NCBI RefSeq assembly: GCF_030818955.1 | Contig: NZ_JAUTBF010000001.1 | Span: 1,488,001 to 1,552,000, forward strand | Length of the DNA: 64,000 nt | Source: Microbacterium trichothecenolyticum | GTDB lineage: Bacteria; Actinomycetota; Actinomycetes; Actinomycetales; Microbacteriaceae | Reading direction: 5' to 3' | Shown here: piece after piece, positions 22,605 through 31,626 of the stretch | Layout of the letters: every line of letters starts with the position of its first letter | How positions within the stretch are numbered: the stretch's first letter is position 1 | Program-made: the position numbers and the translations under genes | The notes under the pieces: model-generated | What the model was told of the DNA's origin: nothing | Seen by the model: the letters and a program-made list of their open reading frames with translations, nothing else | The model's database searches: none

Positions 22605-22610
22605 TAGGCT
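22605..22610 (+). promoter_or_regulatory. -10 element of the TPM gene
   Basis: TAGGCT (inside TTTATAGGCTGG) about 30 bases before the ATG at 22641. It leaves room for a leader with the weak ribosome site GAAAGGGG. Confidence 0.4.
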
Positions 22611-22640
22611 GGACGACGTCGAGCGGTCGAAAGGGGCGGC

Positions 22641-24743
22641 ATGCGGAAGCCGAAGGCGGCGCACGTGCTGGTGACGCTGGTGCTGGTCGTCGCGGGAGTC
22701 GTCGGCATCCCGATGACGGCGGTCGCCGTGCCACCGCCGTCGCTGGGATCCAGCTACGTGCTCGACCAGGCCGACCTGCTCACCGACGCGCAAGAGGCGC
22801 AGGTGCAGTCCCGCCTGATAGCCCTGTCGGAGCAGACCGGGCTCGACCTGTGGGTCGTGTACGTCGACGGCTTCACCGATCCTCCCGCCGCAGAGGATTG
22901 GGCGAACGAGACGGCCAACCGCAACCAGCTCGGCCCGCACCAGTACCTGCTCGCCATCGCGGTCGAAGACGGTGCCGCCACTTTCTACCTGTCGGGCGAT
23001 GTCGACGACGGCGAGCTCAGCGCGGCACAGCTCACCGAGATCGAACAGGAACAGGTGCAGCCGCTGCTCGCAGCCGGCGACGACGCGGGAGCGGCGATCG
23101 CTGCGGCCGACGGTATCCGGGCCGCACACCGGCAAGCCGGGGGCAGCCAGCCGACGCCCCCCACGCCCGCCACCGAGAGCGGCCCGGCGATCGGCCCCAT
23201 CGTGCTGGTCGGCGTGCTCCTGCTCGCCGTCGTCGGCGGATTGATCTTCTTCGGTCTGCGTCGCCGTCGCGCCGCGACCGGCGACGCGGCGACACCGGCC
23301 GAGAGCATCGACGATCTGTCGCGTCGCGCGGGGTCGGCGCTGGTGGCCACCGACGACGCCATCAAGACCAGTGAGCAGGAACTCGGCTTCGCCCGCGCCC
23401 AGTTCGGCGACGCCGCCGCCGAGCCTTTCACCGAGGTCATCGCGCAGGCGAAGGCCGATCTCGACCGGGCGTTCTCGATCCAGCAACAGCTCGATGACAC
23501 CACGCCCGAGACCCCCGACGAGCAGCGCGCCGGCTACGGCGAGATCCTGCGTCTGTGCGCCGCCGCCGACGAGGCACTGGATGCCAAGGCGGCCGCGTTC
23601 GACGACCTGCGAGCGCTAGAAGCGGACGCGCCCGCCGCACTGGACGCGACGCGGCACCAGCAGACGACGGCGGCCGGCTCTCTCGCCGCCGCAGAGGCCG
23701 AGCTCGCACGCCTGCGCGAGCGTTACGCCGACGACGCCCTGGCCCCCGTGGCCGACAACCCAGCCCAGGCCCGCGCACGGCTCGACCTCGCCGCGCAACA
23801 AACAGCCGCGGCCGAGACGGCGCTCGGCGAACAGCGCACGGGCGAGGCGGCCGTGTCCATCCGCGCGGCTCAAGCCGCCGCCGCCCAGGCCGAGACGCTC
23901 GAGCGCGCCGTCACGACCCTCGCTGCCGAGCTCGACGCCGCCGAGCAACGCTCTGCCGCGCTGGCCGCCGAGGTCGAGGGCGACCTCGCCGCGGCGACGC
24001 ACCTCCCCGACGCCGACGGGCGCATCGCCGCGGCCGCCGCCGCGGCACGGGCGCACCTCGACGCCGCCCGCGCCGCGCTCGCCGGCCCTCGGCGCAGTCC
24101 CCTGCGCGCACTCGACGCGCTGCAGCAGGCCAACGCCACGATCGACGCGGTCCTCGACGAAGCCCGCGACGCGGCGGAACGGCGACAGCGGGCCGAGAGC
24201 CAGCTCGAGGCGACGCTGGCCCAGGCGCGCGCGCAGGTGTCGGCGACCGAGGACTTCATCGCCGCGCGCCGCGGCGCCGTCGGTCCCACCGCACGCACAC
24301 GTCTGGCCGAGGCAGGCGCCGCTCTCGTGCAGGCCGAGCACCTGCGCTCGATCGACCCCGTCGCCGCGCTGTCGGCCGCGCAGCGCGCCGCGCAGCTCTC
24401 GACGCAAGCCGGGTCGCTCGCCCAGAACGACGTGAGCGCCTTCGGCGGCAGCGGCGGAGGCGGGGGCGGGGGCGACGCGATGGGCGCCCTCCTCGGCGGC
24501 ATCGCGATCAATGCCCTTCTCGGCGGAGGTGGCGGACGCCGCGGGGGCTTCGGGGGCGGCGGCCTGGGCGGCCTCGGCGGAGTTCTCGGGGGCGGCGGCT
24601 TCGGAGAAGGCGGCGCTCGAGGCGGCGGGTTCGGGGGCGGCGGGTTCGGGGGCGGCGGCCGGTCCCGCGGCGGGGGCGGCTCTCTCGGCAGGTCCGGCGG
24701 CGGGCGCAGCCGCTCGGGGGGCGGGCGCGTGAACCGCAGGTAG
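22641..24743 (+). CDS. TPM domain membrane protein with coiled coil and Gly-rich tail
   Basis: 700 residues. A signal peptide (about 1-30) is followed by a TPM/TLP18.3 domain (about 38-160: VLDQADLLTDAQEAQVQSRL, LDLWVVYVDGF, GPHQYLLAIAVEDG), a membrane helix at about 180-205 (GPIVLVGVLLLAVVGGLIFFG), a long Ala/Glu-rich coiled coil (about 220-590) and a Gly/Arg/Ser tail. TPM domains are linked to membrane maintenance and photosystem repair in plants. The PspA gene follows 91 bases downstream, which suggests a joint envelope-stress role. Confidence 0.87.
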   Translation: MRKPKAAHVLVTLVLVVAGVVGIPMTAVAVPPPSLGSSYVLDQADLLTDAQEAQVQSRLIALSEQTGLDLWVVYVDGFTDPPAAEDWANETANRNQLGPHQYLLAIAVEDGAATFYLSGDVDDGELSAAQLTEIEQEQVQPLLAAGDDAGAAIAAADGIRAAHRQAGGSQPTPPTPATESGPAIGPIVLVGVLLLAVVGGLIFFGLRRRRAATGDAATPAESIDDLSRRAGSALVATDDAIKTSEQELGFARAQFGDAAAEPFTEVIAQAKADLDRAFSIQQQLDDTTPETPDEQRAGYGEILRLCAAADEALDAKAAAFDDLRALEADAPAALDATRHQQTTAAGSLAAAEAELARLRERYADDALAPVADNPAQARARLDLAAQQTAAAETALGEQRTGEAAVSIRAAQAAAAQAETLERAVTTLAAELDAAEQRSAALAAEVEGDLAAATHLPDADGRIAAAAAAARAHLDAARAALAGPRRSPLRALDALQQANATIDAVLDEARDAAERRQRAESQLEATLAQARAQVSATEDFIAARRGAVGPTARTRLAEAGAALVQAEHLRSIDPVAALSAAQRAAQLSTQAGSLAQNDVSAFGGSGGGGGGGDAMGALLGGIAINALLGGGGGRRGGFGGGGLGGLGGVLGGGGFGEGGARGGGFGGGGFGGGGRSRGGGGSLGRSGGGRSRSGGGRVNRR

Positions 24744-24834
24744 AACCCCCTACCGGCCGCGGTGCCGATCACAGACAATTCGTAGCATCCGACACCAGAC
24801 TCGACACCGTCTCCCTCAGGAAGGAACACCCCGC

Positions 24835-25587
24835 ATGGCCAAGCAGTCCATCTTCGGTCGCATCTCCACCCTCGTCCGCGCGAACATCAATTCGCTCCTC
24901 GACCAGGCCGAGGACCCGCAGAAGATGCTGGATCAGCTCGTCCGCGACTACTCCAACTCGATCGCCGACGCCGAATCGGCGATCGCCGAGACCATCGGCA
25001 ACCTGCGCCTGCTCGAGCGCGACCACCAGGAAGACGTCCAGGCCGCAGCGGAATGGGGCAACAAGGCCCTCGCCGCCAGCCGCAAGGGCGACGAGCTGCG
25101 CGCCGCGGGCAACGTCGCCGAGGCCGACAAGTTCGACAATCTCGCCAAGATCGCGCTGCAGCGCCAGATCACGGCCGAGAGCGAGGCCAAGGCCGCCGCG
25201 CCCCAGATCGCGGCGCAGACCGAAGTGGTCGACAAACTCAAAGACGGCCTGAACGGGATGAAGGGCAAGCTCGAGCAGCTGCGCTCCAAGCGCAGCGAGC
25301 TGCTCGCCCGCGCCAAGGTCGCCGAGGCGCAGAACAAGGTCCACGACGCCGTCAAGTCGATCGACGTGCTCGACCCCACCAGCGAGCTCGGCCGTTTCGA
25401 AGACAAGATCCGTCGCGAAGAGGCCCTCGCCGCCGGCAAGCAGGAGCTTGCCGCGTCGAGCATCGACGCGCAGTTCAACGCTCTCGAAGACGTGGGCGAG
25501 CTCACCGAGGTCGAGGCGCGCCTCGCCGCCCTCAAGGTCGGCGGCCCGCAGCGCGCGGCCATCGACGCCCCGAGCCCCGACCTTTGA
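24835..25587 (+). CDS. pspA: PspA/IM30 (Vipp1) family membrane-stress protein
   Basis: 250 residues, almost wholly helical. The N-terminus (SIFGRISTLVRANINSLLDQAEDPQKML) is the conserved amphipathic helix and DP motif of PspA/IM30, and the rest forms the long hairpin that assembles ESCRT-III-like rods or rings on membranes. It acts on the cytoplasmic membrane face under envelope stress. AGGAAGGAACACCCCGC precedes the ATG. It follows the TPM gene; a strong hairpin follows the stop. Confidence 0.95.
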   Translation: MAKQSIFGRISTLVRANINSLLDQAEDPQKMLDQLVRDYSNSIADAESAIAETIGNLRLLERDHQEDVQAAAEWGNKALAASRKGDELRAAGNVAEADKFDNLAKIALQRQITAESEAKAAAPQIAAQTEVVDKLKDGLNGMKGKLEQLRSKRSELLARAKVAEAQNKVHDAVKSIDVLDPTSELGRFEDKIRREEALAAGKQELAASSIDAQFNALEDVGELTEVEARLAALKVGGPQRAAIDAPSPDL

Positions 25588-25597
25588 ACCCACCGTG

Positions 25598-25633
25598 AGA
25601 GTGCACCGCCCGGCTCGTCGGGCGGTGCACTCT
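25598..25633 (+). terminator. Hairpin terminator after pspA
   Basis: A perfect 15-bp stem, AGAGTGCACCGCCCG with its complement, and a six-base loop GCTCGT, starting ten bases after the pspA stop. It ends 20 bases before the next ATG, so any readthrough leader would be structured. Confidence 0.85.
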
Positions 25634-25653
25634 CTGCTCATCGGGAGAATCCC

Positions 25654-26466
25654 ATGACGCGTTTCATCGTCGCCCCGCAGTGGCAGGGTTCGTCGTCGTC
25701 GCGAGCCATGCAGCTCATCGACGGAGCCGAAGCCATCGCTGGAGACCTTCCGCGCGCCGCCACGACCGTGCTCGAGGCCCCTCCCGAAGCCGGTGACGCG
25801 CAGGGCACGGCGGTGCACCGGCTCACGGCTCTCGTGCGCATGCGCGAACGCATCGAAGACGCGGTGCGTGTGTCCGATGAGATCGCGGTCGTCGTGGGCG
25901 GCGACTGCGGGGTGGCCCTCGGCGCGGTGTCCGCCGTCGCCGGCGACGACCTCGCCGTCGTCTGGATCGACGCGCACGCCGACCTCAACACCCCCGCCTC
26001 TTCGCCCAGCGGCGCGTTCCACGGGATGGTGTTGCGCGCGCTCACGGGCGAGGGCGAGGAACCCCTGCGTCTGGACCCCGGCATCCCTCCCGCGCGTATC
26101 GTGCTCGCCGGAACACGCTCCGTGGATGCCGAGGAGCAGCGCTTCATCGACGCGCACGCCATCGCCGTCATCACCCCGGGAGCACTGGCCGACCCCGACG
26201 CTCTGGTCGACGCGGTGGTGGCCACCGGCGCGTCACGGGTCCACGTGCACGTCGACCTCGACGTACTCGACCCGGCCGAGATCACCGGCGTCTCCTTCGC
26301 GGAACCCTTCGGCGCCCGCACGGCCGATGTCGTGGCATCCATCCGCCGGCTGCGCGAACGACTCCCCCTCGCCGGGGCGACCCTGACCGAGTTCTCTCCC
26401 TCGTCGCCCGCCGCCGCCGTCGACGATCTGGGAACCATCCTGCGTCTGATCGGAGCCCTCGCGTGA
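25654..26466 (+). CDS. Arginase/agmatinase/formiminoglutamase family protein
   Basis: 270 residues. The dinuclear manganese ligands are in place: GGDCGV (Asp), WIDAHADLNT (Asp-x-His-x-Asp), and HVDLDVLDP (Asp-x-Asp), with FHGM between. The family hydrolyses guanidino groups, but which of arginine, agmatine, formiminoglutamate or guanidine is used cannot be read from the sequence. GGGAGAATCCC precedes the ATG. The next gene overlaps its stop. Confidence 0.88.
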   Translation: MTRFIVAPQWQGSSSSRAMQLIDGAEAIAGDLPRAATTVLEAPPEAGDAQGTAVHRLTALVRMRERIEDAVRVSDEIAVVVGGDCGVALGAVSAVAGDDLAVVWIDAHADLNTPASSPSGAFHGMVLRALTGEGEEPLRLDPGIPPARIVLAGTRSVDAEEQRFIDAHAIAVITPGALADPDALVDAVVATGASRVHVHVDLDVLDPAEITGVSFAEPFGARTADVVASIRRLRERLPLAGATLTEFSPSSPAAAVDDLGTILRLIGALA

Positions 26467-26918
26467 GCCCCCTCCCCCGGCCGCCGGCGGGCTGGCGCGA
26501 ACGCGCCGACCGAGCCGTCGCCCGCGGCCGTCGATGGGACGCGTTCATCCCCGGGGTGCTGCTCGACTCCCCCATCAGCCGGATCGGCTACTGGTACGGC
26601 TGCGCGGTGGGATGGGTCTGGGGCTCGCTGTGGAGCACCGGGCGCGTCGAGAAGAGGCAGGGCCTCTGGGTGTTCCGCGGTCTGCCGAGGTGGGCGTTCC
26701 CGCGCGGCGGCGTCTGCGTGGGCGGGTGCTTCCTCACCGGAGACGCCCGGCCCACCGATGTCGTGCTGGGACACGAAGCCGTTCACCAGCGGCAGTGGCG
26801 CCGGTACGGCTTGCTCATGCCGTTCCTGTACGCCCTCGCGGGCCGCGACCCCCTGCGCAATCGCTTCGAGATCGAGGCGGGGCTGGTCGAGGGCAATTAC
26901 GTGCCACGCGGCAGCTGA
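26463..26918 (+). CDS. Small HExxHxxQ metalloprotein
   Basis: 151 residues. GTG start overlapping the arginase-family stop (GTGA). The zinc motif HEAVHQRQ at residues 104-111 is of the HExxHxxQ type and is followed by a conserved-looking ending (RDPLRNRFEIEAGLVEGNYV) that supplies a possible third acidic ligand (Glu in EIEAG). A hydrophobic WYGCAVGWVWGSLW segment may associate with membrane. Databases often call such proteins Fe-S oxidoreductases, which the sequence does not support. Likely a small zinc protease-like protein, substrate unknown. Confidence 0.7.
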   Translation: MSPLPRPPAGWRERADRAVARGRRWDAFIPGVLLDSPISRIGYWYGCAVGWVWGSLWSTGRVEKRQGLWVFRGLPRWAFPRGGVCVGGCFLTGDARPTDVVLGHEAVHQRQWRRYGLLMPFLYALAGRDPLRNRFEIEAGLVEGNYVPRGS

Positions 26919-27122
26919 GCCTCCGAGCGCTCGCCCGCCGCGTCACTCCGCCGCGGGCGCGCGCGGGTGAGGCGGCCGCGCCTGCGGTGTCGGATTCGGC
27001 GGCGCGAGGGGCGGAGATTCGGCGGACGCAAGCGCGTCGCACGTCCCTGGCATCCCCCTTCCCCGATCGCCTCCCCTCCGAGGCGAGACGAGGCGAGACG
27101 AGACCCGGCGCGGGCGGCGTGC

Positions 27123-27587
27123 TCAGCGTGCGGTCGCGAGACCGAAGCGTTCGGGGGTGTGGATGGCCTGCGCATCGACGCCGTGGCGAGCGACCAGGTC
27201 GTCGACGATCTCGGCCGTGCCGAGGTAGCCGCCGAGCAGGATGACGCGGGTGGCGTCGTCGTCACAGCACAGCATCTCGCCCGCCCAGCCCGAGACGGCG
27301 CGCGACAGCGCCTCGCCGGGTGCGCACGCGCGACCGGTGCCGGGGGCACCGCCACGGCGGGAGCGGTCGAGCCACGTGAGCGTCATGCGTGCCGGGGCGG
27401 CGATGTGGCCGATCCACGACGCATCGGGGACCTCGACGAACACGCGCCCGGTCGAGCAGATCGGCAGCGTCGACAGCAGCGCCTCGAGCTCGACGAGAGA
27501 GCTCTCGTCGGCGGTCACCAGGTGCTGCACGCGCGTGTGCCGCGACGCGCGGCAGACGGCGTCGTTGTGCTCGGAGGACGTGGTCAT
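27123..27587 (-). CDS. SIP domain protein (siderophore-interacting C-terminal type)
   Basis: 154 residues. The visible core, HLVTADESSLVELEALL, RVFVEVPD and a later VILLGGYLGTAEIVDDLVARHG, corresponds to the NAD(P)-binding C-terminal half of siderophore-interacting ferric reductases, without the FAD-binding half. Stand-alone SIP proteins of this size occur in actinobacteria. An IdeR-type iron box overlaps its promoter, fitting a role in iron acquisition from siderophores. No siderophore transporter is adjacent. Confidence 0.8.
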   Translation of the reverse strand: MTTSSEHNDAVCRASRHTRVQHLVTADESSLVELEALLSTLPICSTGRVFVEVPDASWIGHIAAPARMTLTWLDRSRRGGAPGTGRACAPGEALSRAVSGWAGEMLCCDDDATRVILLGGYLGTAEIVDDLVARHGVDAQAIHTPERFGLATAR

Positions 27588-27597
27588 GATGCCTTCA

Positions 27598-27603
27598 CTA
27601 TAG
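27598..27603 (-). promoter_or_regulatory. -10 element of the SIP gene
   Basis: TATAGT on the minus strand, ten bases before the ATG at 27587. The iron box begins eight bases further upstream. Confidence 0.5.
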
Positions 27604-27610
27604 CGCTTGT

Positions 27611-27629
27611 GAAGGGTTGCCTAACCTGA
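27611..27629 (-). promoter_or_regulatory. Putative IdeR/DtxR/DmdR iron box
   Basis: TCAGGTTAGGCAACCCTTC on the minus strand agrees at 14 of 19 positions with the DtxR/IdeR consensus (TTAGGTTAGGCTAACCTAA). It covers the -35 region of the SIP gene, where an iron-loaded repressor would block transcription. Confidence 0.65.
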
Positions 27630-27674
27630 GTTCCGATATTGTCTCTCGACGTCGTACCGCACGGGTCCCACGCG

Positions 27675-28388
27675 TCAGCCCACCAGCACCTCGCGCAGTC
27701 GTCGCAGTTCCTCGTCGCGCAGACCGTGCGCCCGCAGGTAACCGGCGGGTGAGCCGTACTCCCTGTCCAGGCGCGCGAGGAGGGCACGCATCACCGGGGC
27801 GGGTGAGCGCGCGGCGAGGTCTTCGGTGTGGGGGTTGTCGGGGTACACCCGACGGATAGCGGCGAGCACGGCAGCGTTGCGCTCGGGAGAGAGAAACTGC
27901 TCGGTCCTCGCGTAATCGTCGACGACGGCCTCGCGGTCGACTCCGGCCGCGGCGAGCGCGACCGCCACGGTGACGCCGGTGCGATCTTTGCCGACGGTGC
28001 AGTGCACGAGGGCGGGCTGAGCGACCAGGATGCCCCGCACCGCCTGCACGACACGATCCGCGGAATCGTCGACGATCCCGTCGTACATCTCGGCGAGACT
28101 CAGCTCGCGAGAGAAGAACGACGCGACCGACCCGAGGAAGAGCGGTGTGTGCTGCACCTCGACGGGGAGATCCTCGAGCCGGCTCGGCGCGTGGGCGAGT
28201 TCGTCCTCGTCGCGCAGATCGATCACGCGTCGGATGCCGAAATCCCTCAGCCTGCGGACGCCGTCGTCGTCGAGGTGCACGAGGTTGCCCGAGCGAAAGA
28301 GCACGCCCTCGCGCGTGCGCCCCTCACCGGCGGGAAGTCCTCCGACGTCGCGGAAGTTCGTCGCCCCCGGGACGAGCGAGCCCGTCAC
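27675..28388 (-). CDS. Tyrosine-protein phosphatase, PtpB-like dual-specificity type
   Basis: 237 residues. The P-loop HCTVGKDRTG has the nucleophile Cys130 and Arg136 of the CX5R signature; NFRDVGGLPA near the start and the RSGNL segment are typical of the family that includes mycobacterial PtpB and acts on phosphotyrosine or phosphoinositides. Cytoplasmic, no signal peptide. The GTG start overlaps the stop of the AhpD-like gene, so the two are [12 protein letters not shown]. Substrate unknown. Confidence 0.88.
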   Translation of the reverse strand: MTGSLVPGATNFRDVGGLPAGEGRTREGVLFRSGNLVHLDDDGVRRLRDFGIRRVIDLRDEDELAHAPSRLEDLPVEVQHTPLFLGSVASFFSRELSLAEMYDGIVDDSADRVVQAVRGILVAQPALVHCTVGKDRTGVTVAVALAAAGVDREAVVDDYARTEQFLSPERNAAVLAAIRRVYPDNPHTEDLAARSPAPVMRALLARLDREYGSPAGYLRAHGLRDEELRRLREVLVG

Positions 28389-28936
28389 GCGGGGGTCTCC
28401 TCGTGCGCGTGCGGCGCGCGAGGAGTCGTCGTCGCGGGCGGGACGGCGTCCGCGCTCGCGACGGCGGACGTGCGCGCTCGCGGAGGCACGGGGTAACGAC
28501 CGGCGATGGCCACGCGGTTGAACGCGTTGATCGCCACCAGGATCCAGCTGAGCGCGACGTACTCCTGCTCGCTCAGGATGCCGCCGGCCTGGTCGTAGAC
28601 GTCGTCGGCAACGCCGTCGTCGTGGATGAAGGTGAACGACTCGGTCAGCGCGAGGGCGGCGCGCTCGCGCTCGTCGAACACCCCGGACTCCCGCCAGGTG
28701 GCGATCTGGGCGATGAGGTCGGCGTCGAGTCCGGCCTTCACCGCCGCGTCGACGTGCACGCGCACGCAGTACGCGCAGCCGTTGAGCTGCGACGCGTGGA
28801 TCTGCACGATCTCACGCAGGCGCGCGTCGATGCCGGCCTCGGCGGCCAGGCGACCGACGGTGGTGGAGAACGACCGCAGGGCCGCGTACGCCTGCGGAGC
28901 CTTCTTCGACAGGTGTACGCGCTGTTCCTCGCCCAT
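28385..28936 (-). CDS. Carboxymuconolactone decarboxylase/AhpD-like protein
   Basis: 183 residues. The motif NGCAYCVRVH gives Cys54, Cys57 and His61, the redox pair and base of AhpD-type alkylhydroperoxidases. The following AALALTESFTFIHDDG and ALSWILVAINAFNRVAI fit the CMD fold. A Pro/Ala-rich tail of about 35 residues is extra. First gene of a two-gene unit with the tyrosine phosphatase. A leaderless -10 hexamer supports the start. Confidence 0.87.
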   Translation of the reverse strand: MGEEQRVHLSKKAPQAYAALRSFSTTVGRLAAEAGIDARLREIVQIHASQLNGCAYCVRVHVDAAVKAGLDADLIAQIATWRESGVFDERERAALALTESFTFIHDDGVADDVYDQAGGILSEQEYVALSWILVAINAFNRVAIAGRYPVPPRARTSAVASADAVPPATTTPRAPHAHEETPA

Positions 28937-28942
28937 GGCGAC

Positions 28943-28948
28943 AGCCTA
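28943..28948 (-). promoter_or_regulatory. -10 element, leaderless, AhpD-like gene
   Basis: TAGGCT on the minus strand, six bases before the ATG at 28936. Confidence 0.45.
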
Positions 28949-29051
28949 CGACGGCGCCGCGCCAGCGTCACCGGCCCGACGGCGACGGTGCCCGTGACGC
29001 CCCGCGGCGCACCACTGGCGATCCGCGGGGCCCGGTGACAGGGTGGCAGTC

Positions 29052-29981
29052 ATGCCCGCGCTCGACGAGTTCTCGTTCCTGCCCGCACAGGCCGCCGACC
29101 TGGATCGCGCGGTCCCCGTCGTGAGACGGGTGAGTCTCGCGCTGTCCGACGGCCGCGCACTGAGCGGTCTGCGGTGGGGCGACACTCCCCCGGTCGTCAC
29201 CCTGCTGCACGGGGCGGGGCTCAACGCCCACACGTGGGACACGACCCTGCTGCATCTCGGCGTGCCCGCCCTCGCGCTCGACCTCCCCGGCCACGGCGAG
29301 TCGTCGTGGCGCGACGACGCCGCGTACGTCGCCCGCGTGCTCGCCCCCGACGTCGTCACCGCTCTCGAGACCTGGACCGACACCCCGCAGGTGCTGGTCG
29401 GACACTCGCTGGGCGGACTCACGGCGGCCGCGGTCGCGGCATCCCGTCCCGACCTCGTCTCGCGCCTGGTCGTGGTCGACATCACCCCGGGTGTCGATCC
29501 CCGCACCGGTCCGGCGCAGATCCGGGCGTTCTTCGCCGGCCCCACCGACTGGGCGTCACGCGATGAACTCGTCGACCGCGCCCTGTCGTTCGGGCTGGGC
29601 GGCTCGCGCGAGACGGCGACGCGCGGCGTTTTCCTCAACTCGCGCGTCCGCCCCGACGGCCGCGTCGAGTGGAAGCACCATTTCGCCCATCTCGCCGCGG
29701 CCGCGGCCAACGCCGGTGCCGACGACGAGACCCCGGATGCCGTGCTCGCCGTGCTCGCCAGCACCGGTTGGGACGATCTGGCCCAGGTGACGAGCCCCGT
29801 GACGCTGATCCGCGGTGAGCGTGGCTTCGTCACGGCGGCCGACGCCGACGTGTTCGTCGAACGCGTGCCCGCGGCACGGGTGCGGGTCGCGGCCACCGGG
29901 CACAACGCCCAGGAGGAGGATCCCGCCGCGCTCGCCGGAGCCATCCGCGACGAGGTGGGGAGCGTCGGCAACCCGGGCTGA
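29052..29981 (+). CDS. Alpha/beta hydrolase
   Basis: 309 residues. Oxyanion region LLHGAGLNAHTWD, nucleophile elbow GHSLGG, acid in the strand before RGERGFVTAADAD and final TGHN for the catalytic His give a complete triad. The lid segment is short. Similar to esterases and epoxide/haloalkane-type hydrolases; the substrate cannot be assigned. A GTG at 29043 is also possible, adding three residues; ATG 29052 is preferred. Confidence 0.85.
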   Translation: MPALDEFSFLPAQAADLDRAVPVVRRVSLALSDGRALSGLRWGDTPPVVTLLHGAGLNAHTWDTTLLHLGVPALALDLPGHGESSWRDDAAYVARVLAPDVVTALETWTDTPQVLVGHSLGGLTAAAVAASRPDLVSRLVVVDITPGVDPRTGPAQIRAFFAGPTDWASRDELVDRALSFGLGGSRETATRGVFLNSRVRPDGRVEWKHHFAHLAAAAANAGADDETPDAVLAVLASTGWDDLAQVTSPVTLIRGERGFVTAADADVFVERVPAARVRVAATGHNAQEEDPAALAGAIRDEVGSVGNPG

Positions 29982-30114
29982 CCTCGCGTCACACAACGTC
30001 GCGTTCCGTCACACCCGACGTGGAGGACGGACGGGTGAAAGTAGGCTGTTTCCACCCCTCCACGGCATCCGCAGCACTCGGATGCCTCCGGCCTGCGAAA
30101 GGACCCACCCCGCA

Positions 30115-31626
30115 ATGCTGCGCCGCGCTGCCCTCGCTACGAGCGCGCTCCTGATCGGAGCCGTCCTGCTCACCTCGTGCACCGGTTCGAACACCGCCAC
30201 GACCCCCACCGGGCCGGCGAACCCGGATGCCACGCTCGCCGTGGGTCTGTCGCTCGAACCGTCGAACCTCGACATCCGCCACACCAGCGGAGCCGCGCTC
30301 GAGCAAGCACTCATCGACAACGTGTACCAGGGCCTCGTCACCCGCAACGGCGACGACGACAACGCCATCGTCGCGGCCCTCGCGACGGCGTGGAACATCT
30401 CGCCCGACGGCCTCACCTACACCTTCACCCTGCGCGACGGCGTCACCTTCCACGACGGCAGCGCGCTCACCGCCGACGACGTGGTGACCTCGCTGCAGAC
30501 CGCGAAAGACGACGCGACGATCCAGAACAGCGCCGACCTCGCGAACGTCGCCTCGATCGCCTCGCCCGACGCCTCGACCGTCGTCATCACCCTCGCCCAG
30601 CCCAACATCGACTTCCTCTTCGCCCTGACCGGCCGGGCGGGCCTGATCTTCAAGAACGGCGACACGACCAACTTCCAGACCGCCGCCAACGGCACCGGGC
30701 CCTTCCGGGTCGAGGCGTGGAACACCGGGCAGAGCCTGACGCTCGCCCGTTACGACGGCTACTGGGGCGAGAGGGCCGGCGTCGCCGAAGTCGTGCTCGA
30801 CTACATCCCCGACCGCAGCGCCGCCGTGAACGCCGCCGTCAACGGCGACGTCGATGTCGCGCTCGAGATCGACCCCGAGCTGCAGAGCCAGATCGAGGGC
30901 ACGGGGAACTTCACGATCGAGTCGGGTCTGACCACCGACAAGGCCACGCTGGCATTCAACAACCAGCGTGCCCCCCTCACCGACCAGCGCGTTCGCGAGG
31001 CCCTGCGCCTGGCGATCGACCACGACGCCCTCGTTCAGACAGTCGTCGCGGCGCAGACGCTGAACGGTCCGATCCCGCCCCTCGACCCGGGCTACGAGGA
31101 CCTCACCGGCAGCATCTCGTACAACCCCGACCGCGCGCGCGAACTCCTCGCCGAGGCGGGAGCCGAGAACCTGAGCCTGACGCTGACGATCCCGAACGTG
31201 TACCCGACGTCGATCCCGACGTTCCTCGTGTCGTCGTTCGCCGACGTGGGCGTCACCCTCAAGGTGAACTCCGTGGACTTCACGACCTGGCTGCAAGACG
31301 TGTACACGAACCACGACTACGACCTGAGCTTCGTGCGCCACGTGGAGGCCCGCGACTTCGGCAACTGGGCGAACCCGTCGTACTACTTCGGCTACGACAA
31401 CCCCCAGGTGCAGAGTCTGTACGCCCAGTCGCTCGCGACCACCGACGAGCAGCAGTCGTCCGACCTGCTCGCCGAGGCCGCGCGCATCGTGGACGATGAG
31501 GATGCCGCTGACTGGCTGTTCCTGTCGGCCCCGCGCGCCGCGGTGTCGACGAAGGTCGCGAACTTCCCGAAGAACTCCCTCAACGTGCGCCTGCCGCTGG
31601 CGGGCGTGACGGTCTCGTCGGAGTGA
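30115..31626 (+). CDS. ABC transporter substrate-binding lipoprotein, Dpp/Opp family
   Basis: 503 residues. Lipoprotein signal peptide with lipobox LTSC (Cys at about residue 22), then a family 5 extracellular binding domain: LAVGLSLEPSNLDI, DGLTYTFTLRDGVTFHDGS and DQRVREALRLAIDHDALV. Family members bind peptides, nickel or other small ligands; the ligand here is not evident. A TAGGCT hexamer at 30042-30047 is a plausible -10, and GAAAGGACC lies upstream of the ATG. First of five genes with 4-base overlaps forming a complete transporter. Confidence 0.93.
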   Translation: MLRRAALATSALLIGAVLLTSCTGSNTATTPTGPANPDATLAVGLSLEPSNLDIRHTSGAALEQALIDNVYQGLVTRNGDDDNAIVAALATAWNISPDGLTYTFTLRDGVTFHDGSALTADDVVTSLQTAKDDATIQNSADLANVASIASPDASTVVITLAQPNIDFLFALTGRAGLIFKNGDTTNFQTAANGTGPFRVEAWNTGQSLTLARYDGYWGERAGVAEVVLDYIPDRSAAVNAAVNGDVDVALEIDPELQSQIEGTGNFTIESGLTTDKATLAFNNQRAPLTDQRVREALRLAIDHDALVQTVVAAQTLNGPIPPLDPGYEDLTGSISYNPDRARELLAEAGAENLSLTLTIPNVYPTSIPTFLVSSFADVGVTLKVNSVDFTTWLQDVYTNHDYDLSFVRHVEARDFGNWANPSYYFGYDNPQVQSLYAQSLATTDEQQSSDLLAEAARIVDDEDAADWLFLSAPRAAVSTKVANFPKNSLNVRLPLAGVTVSSE

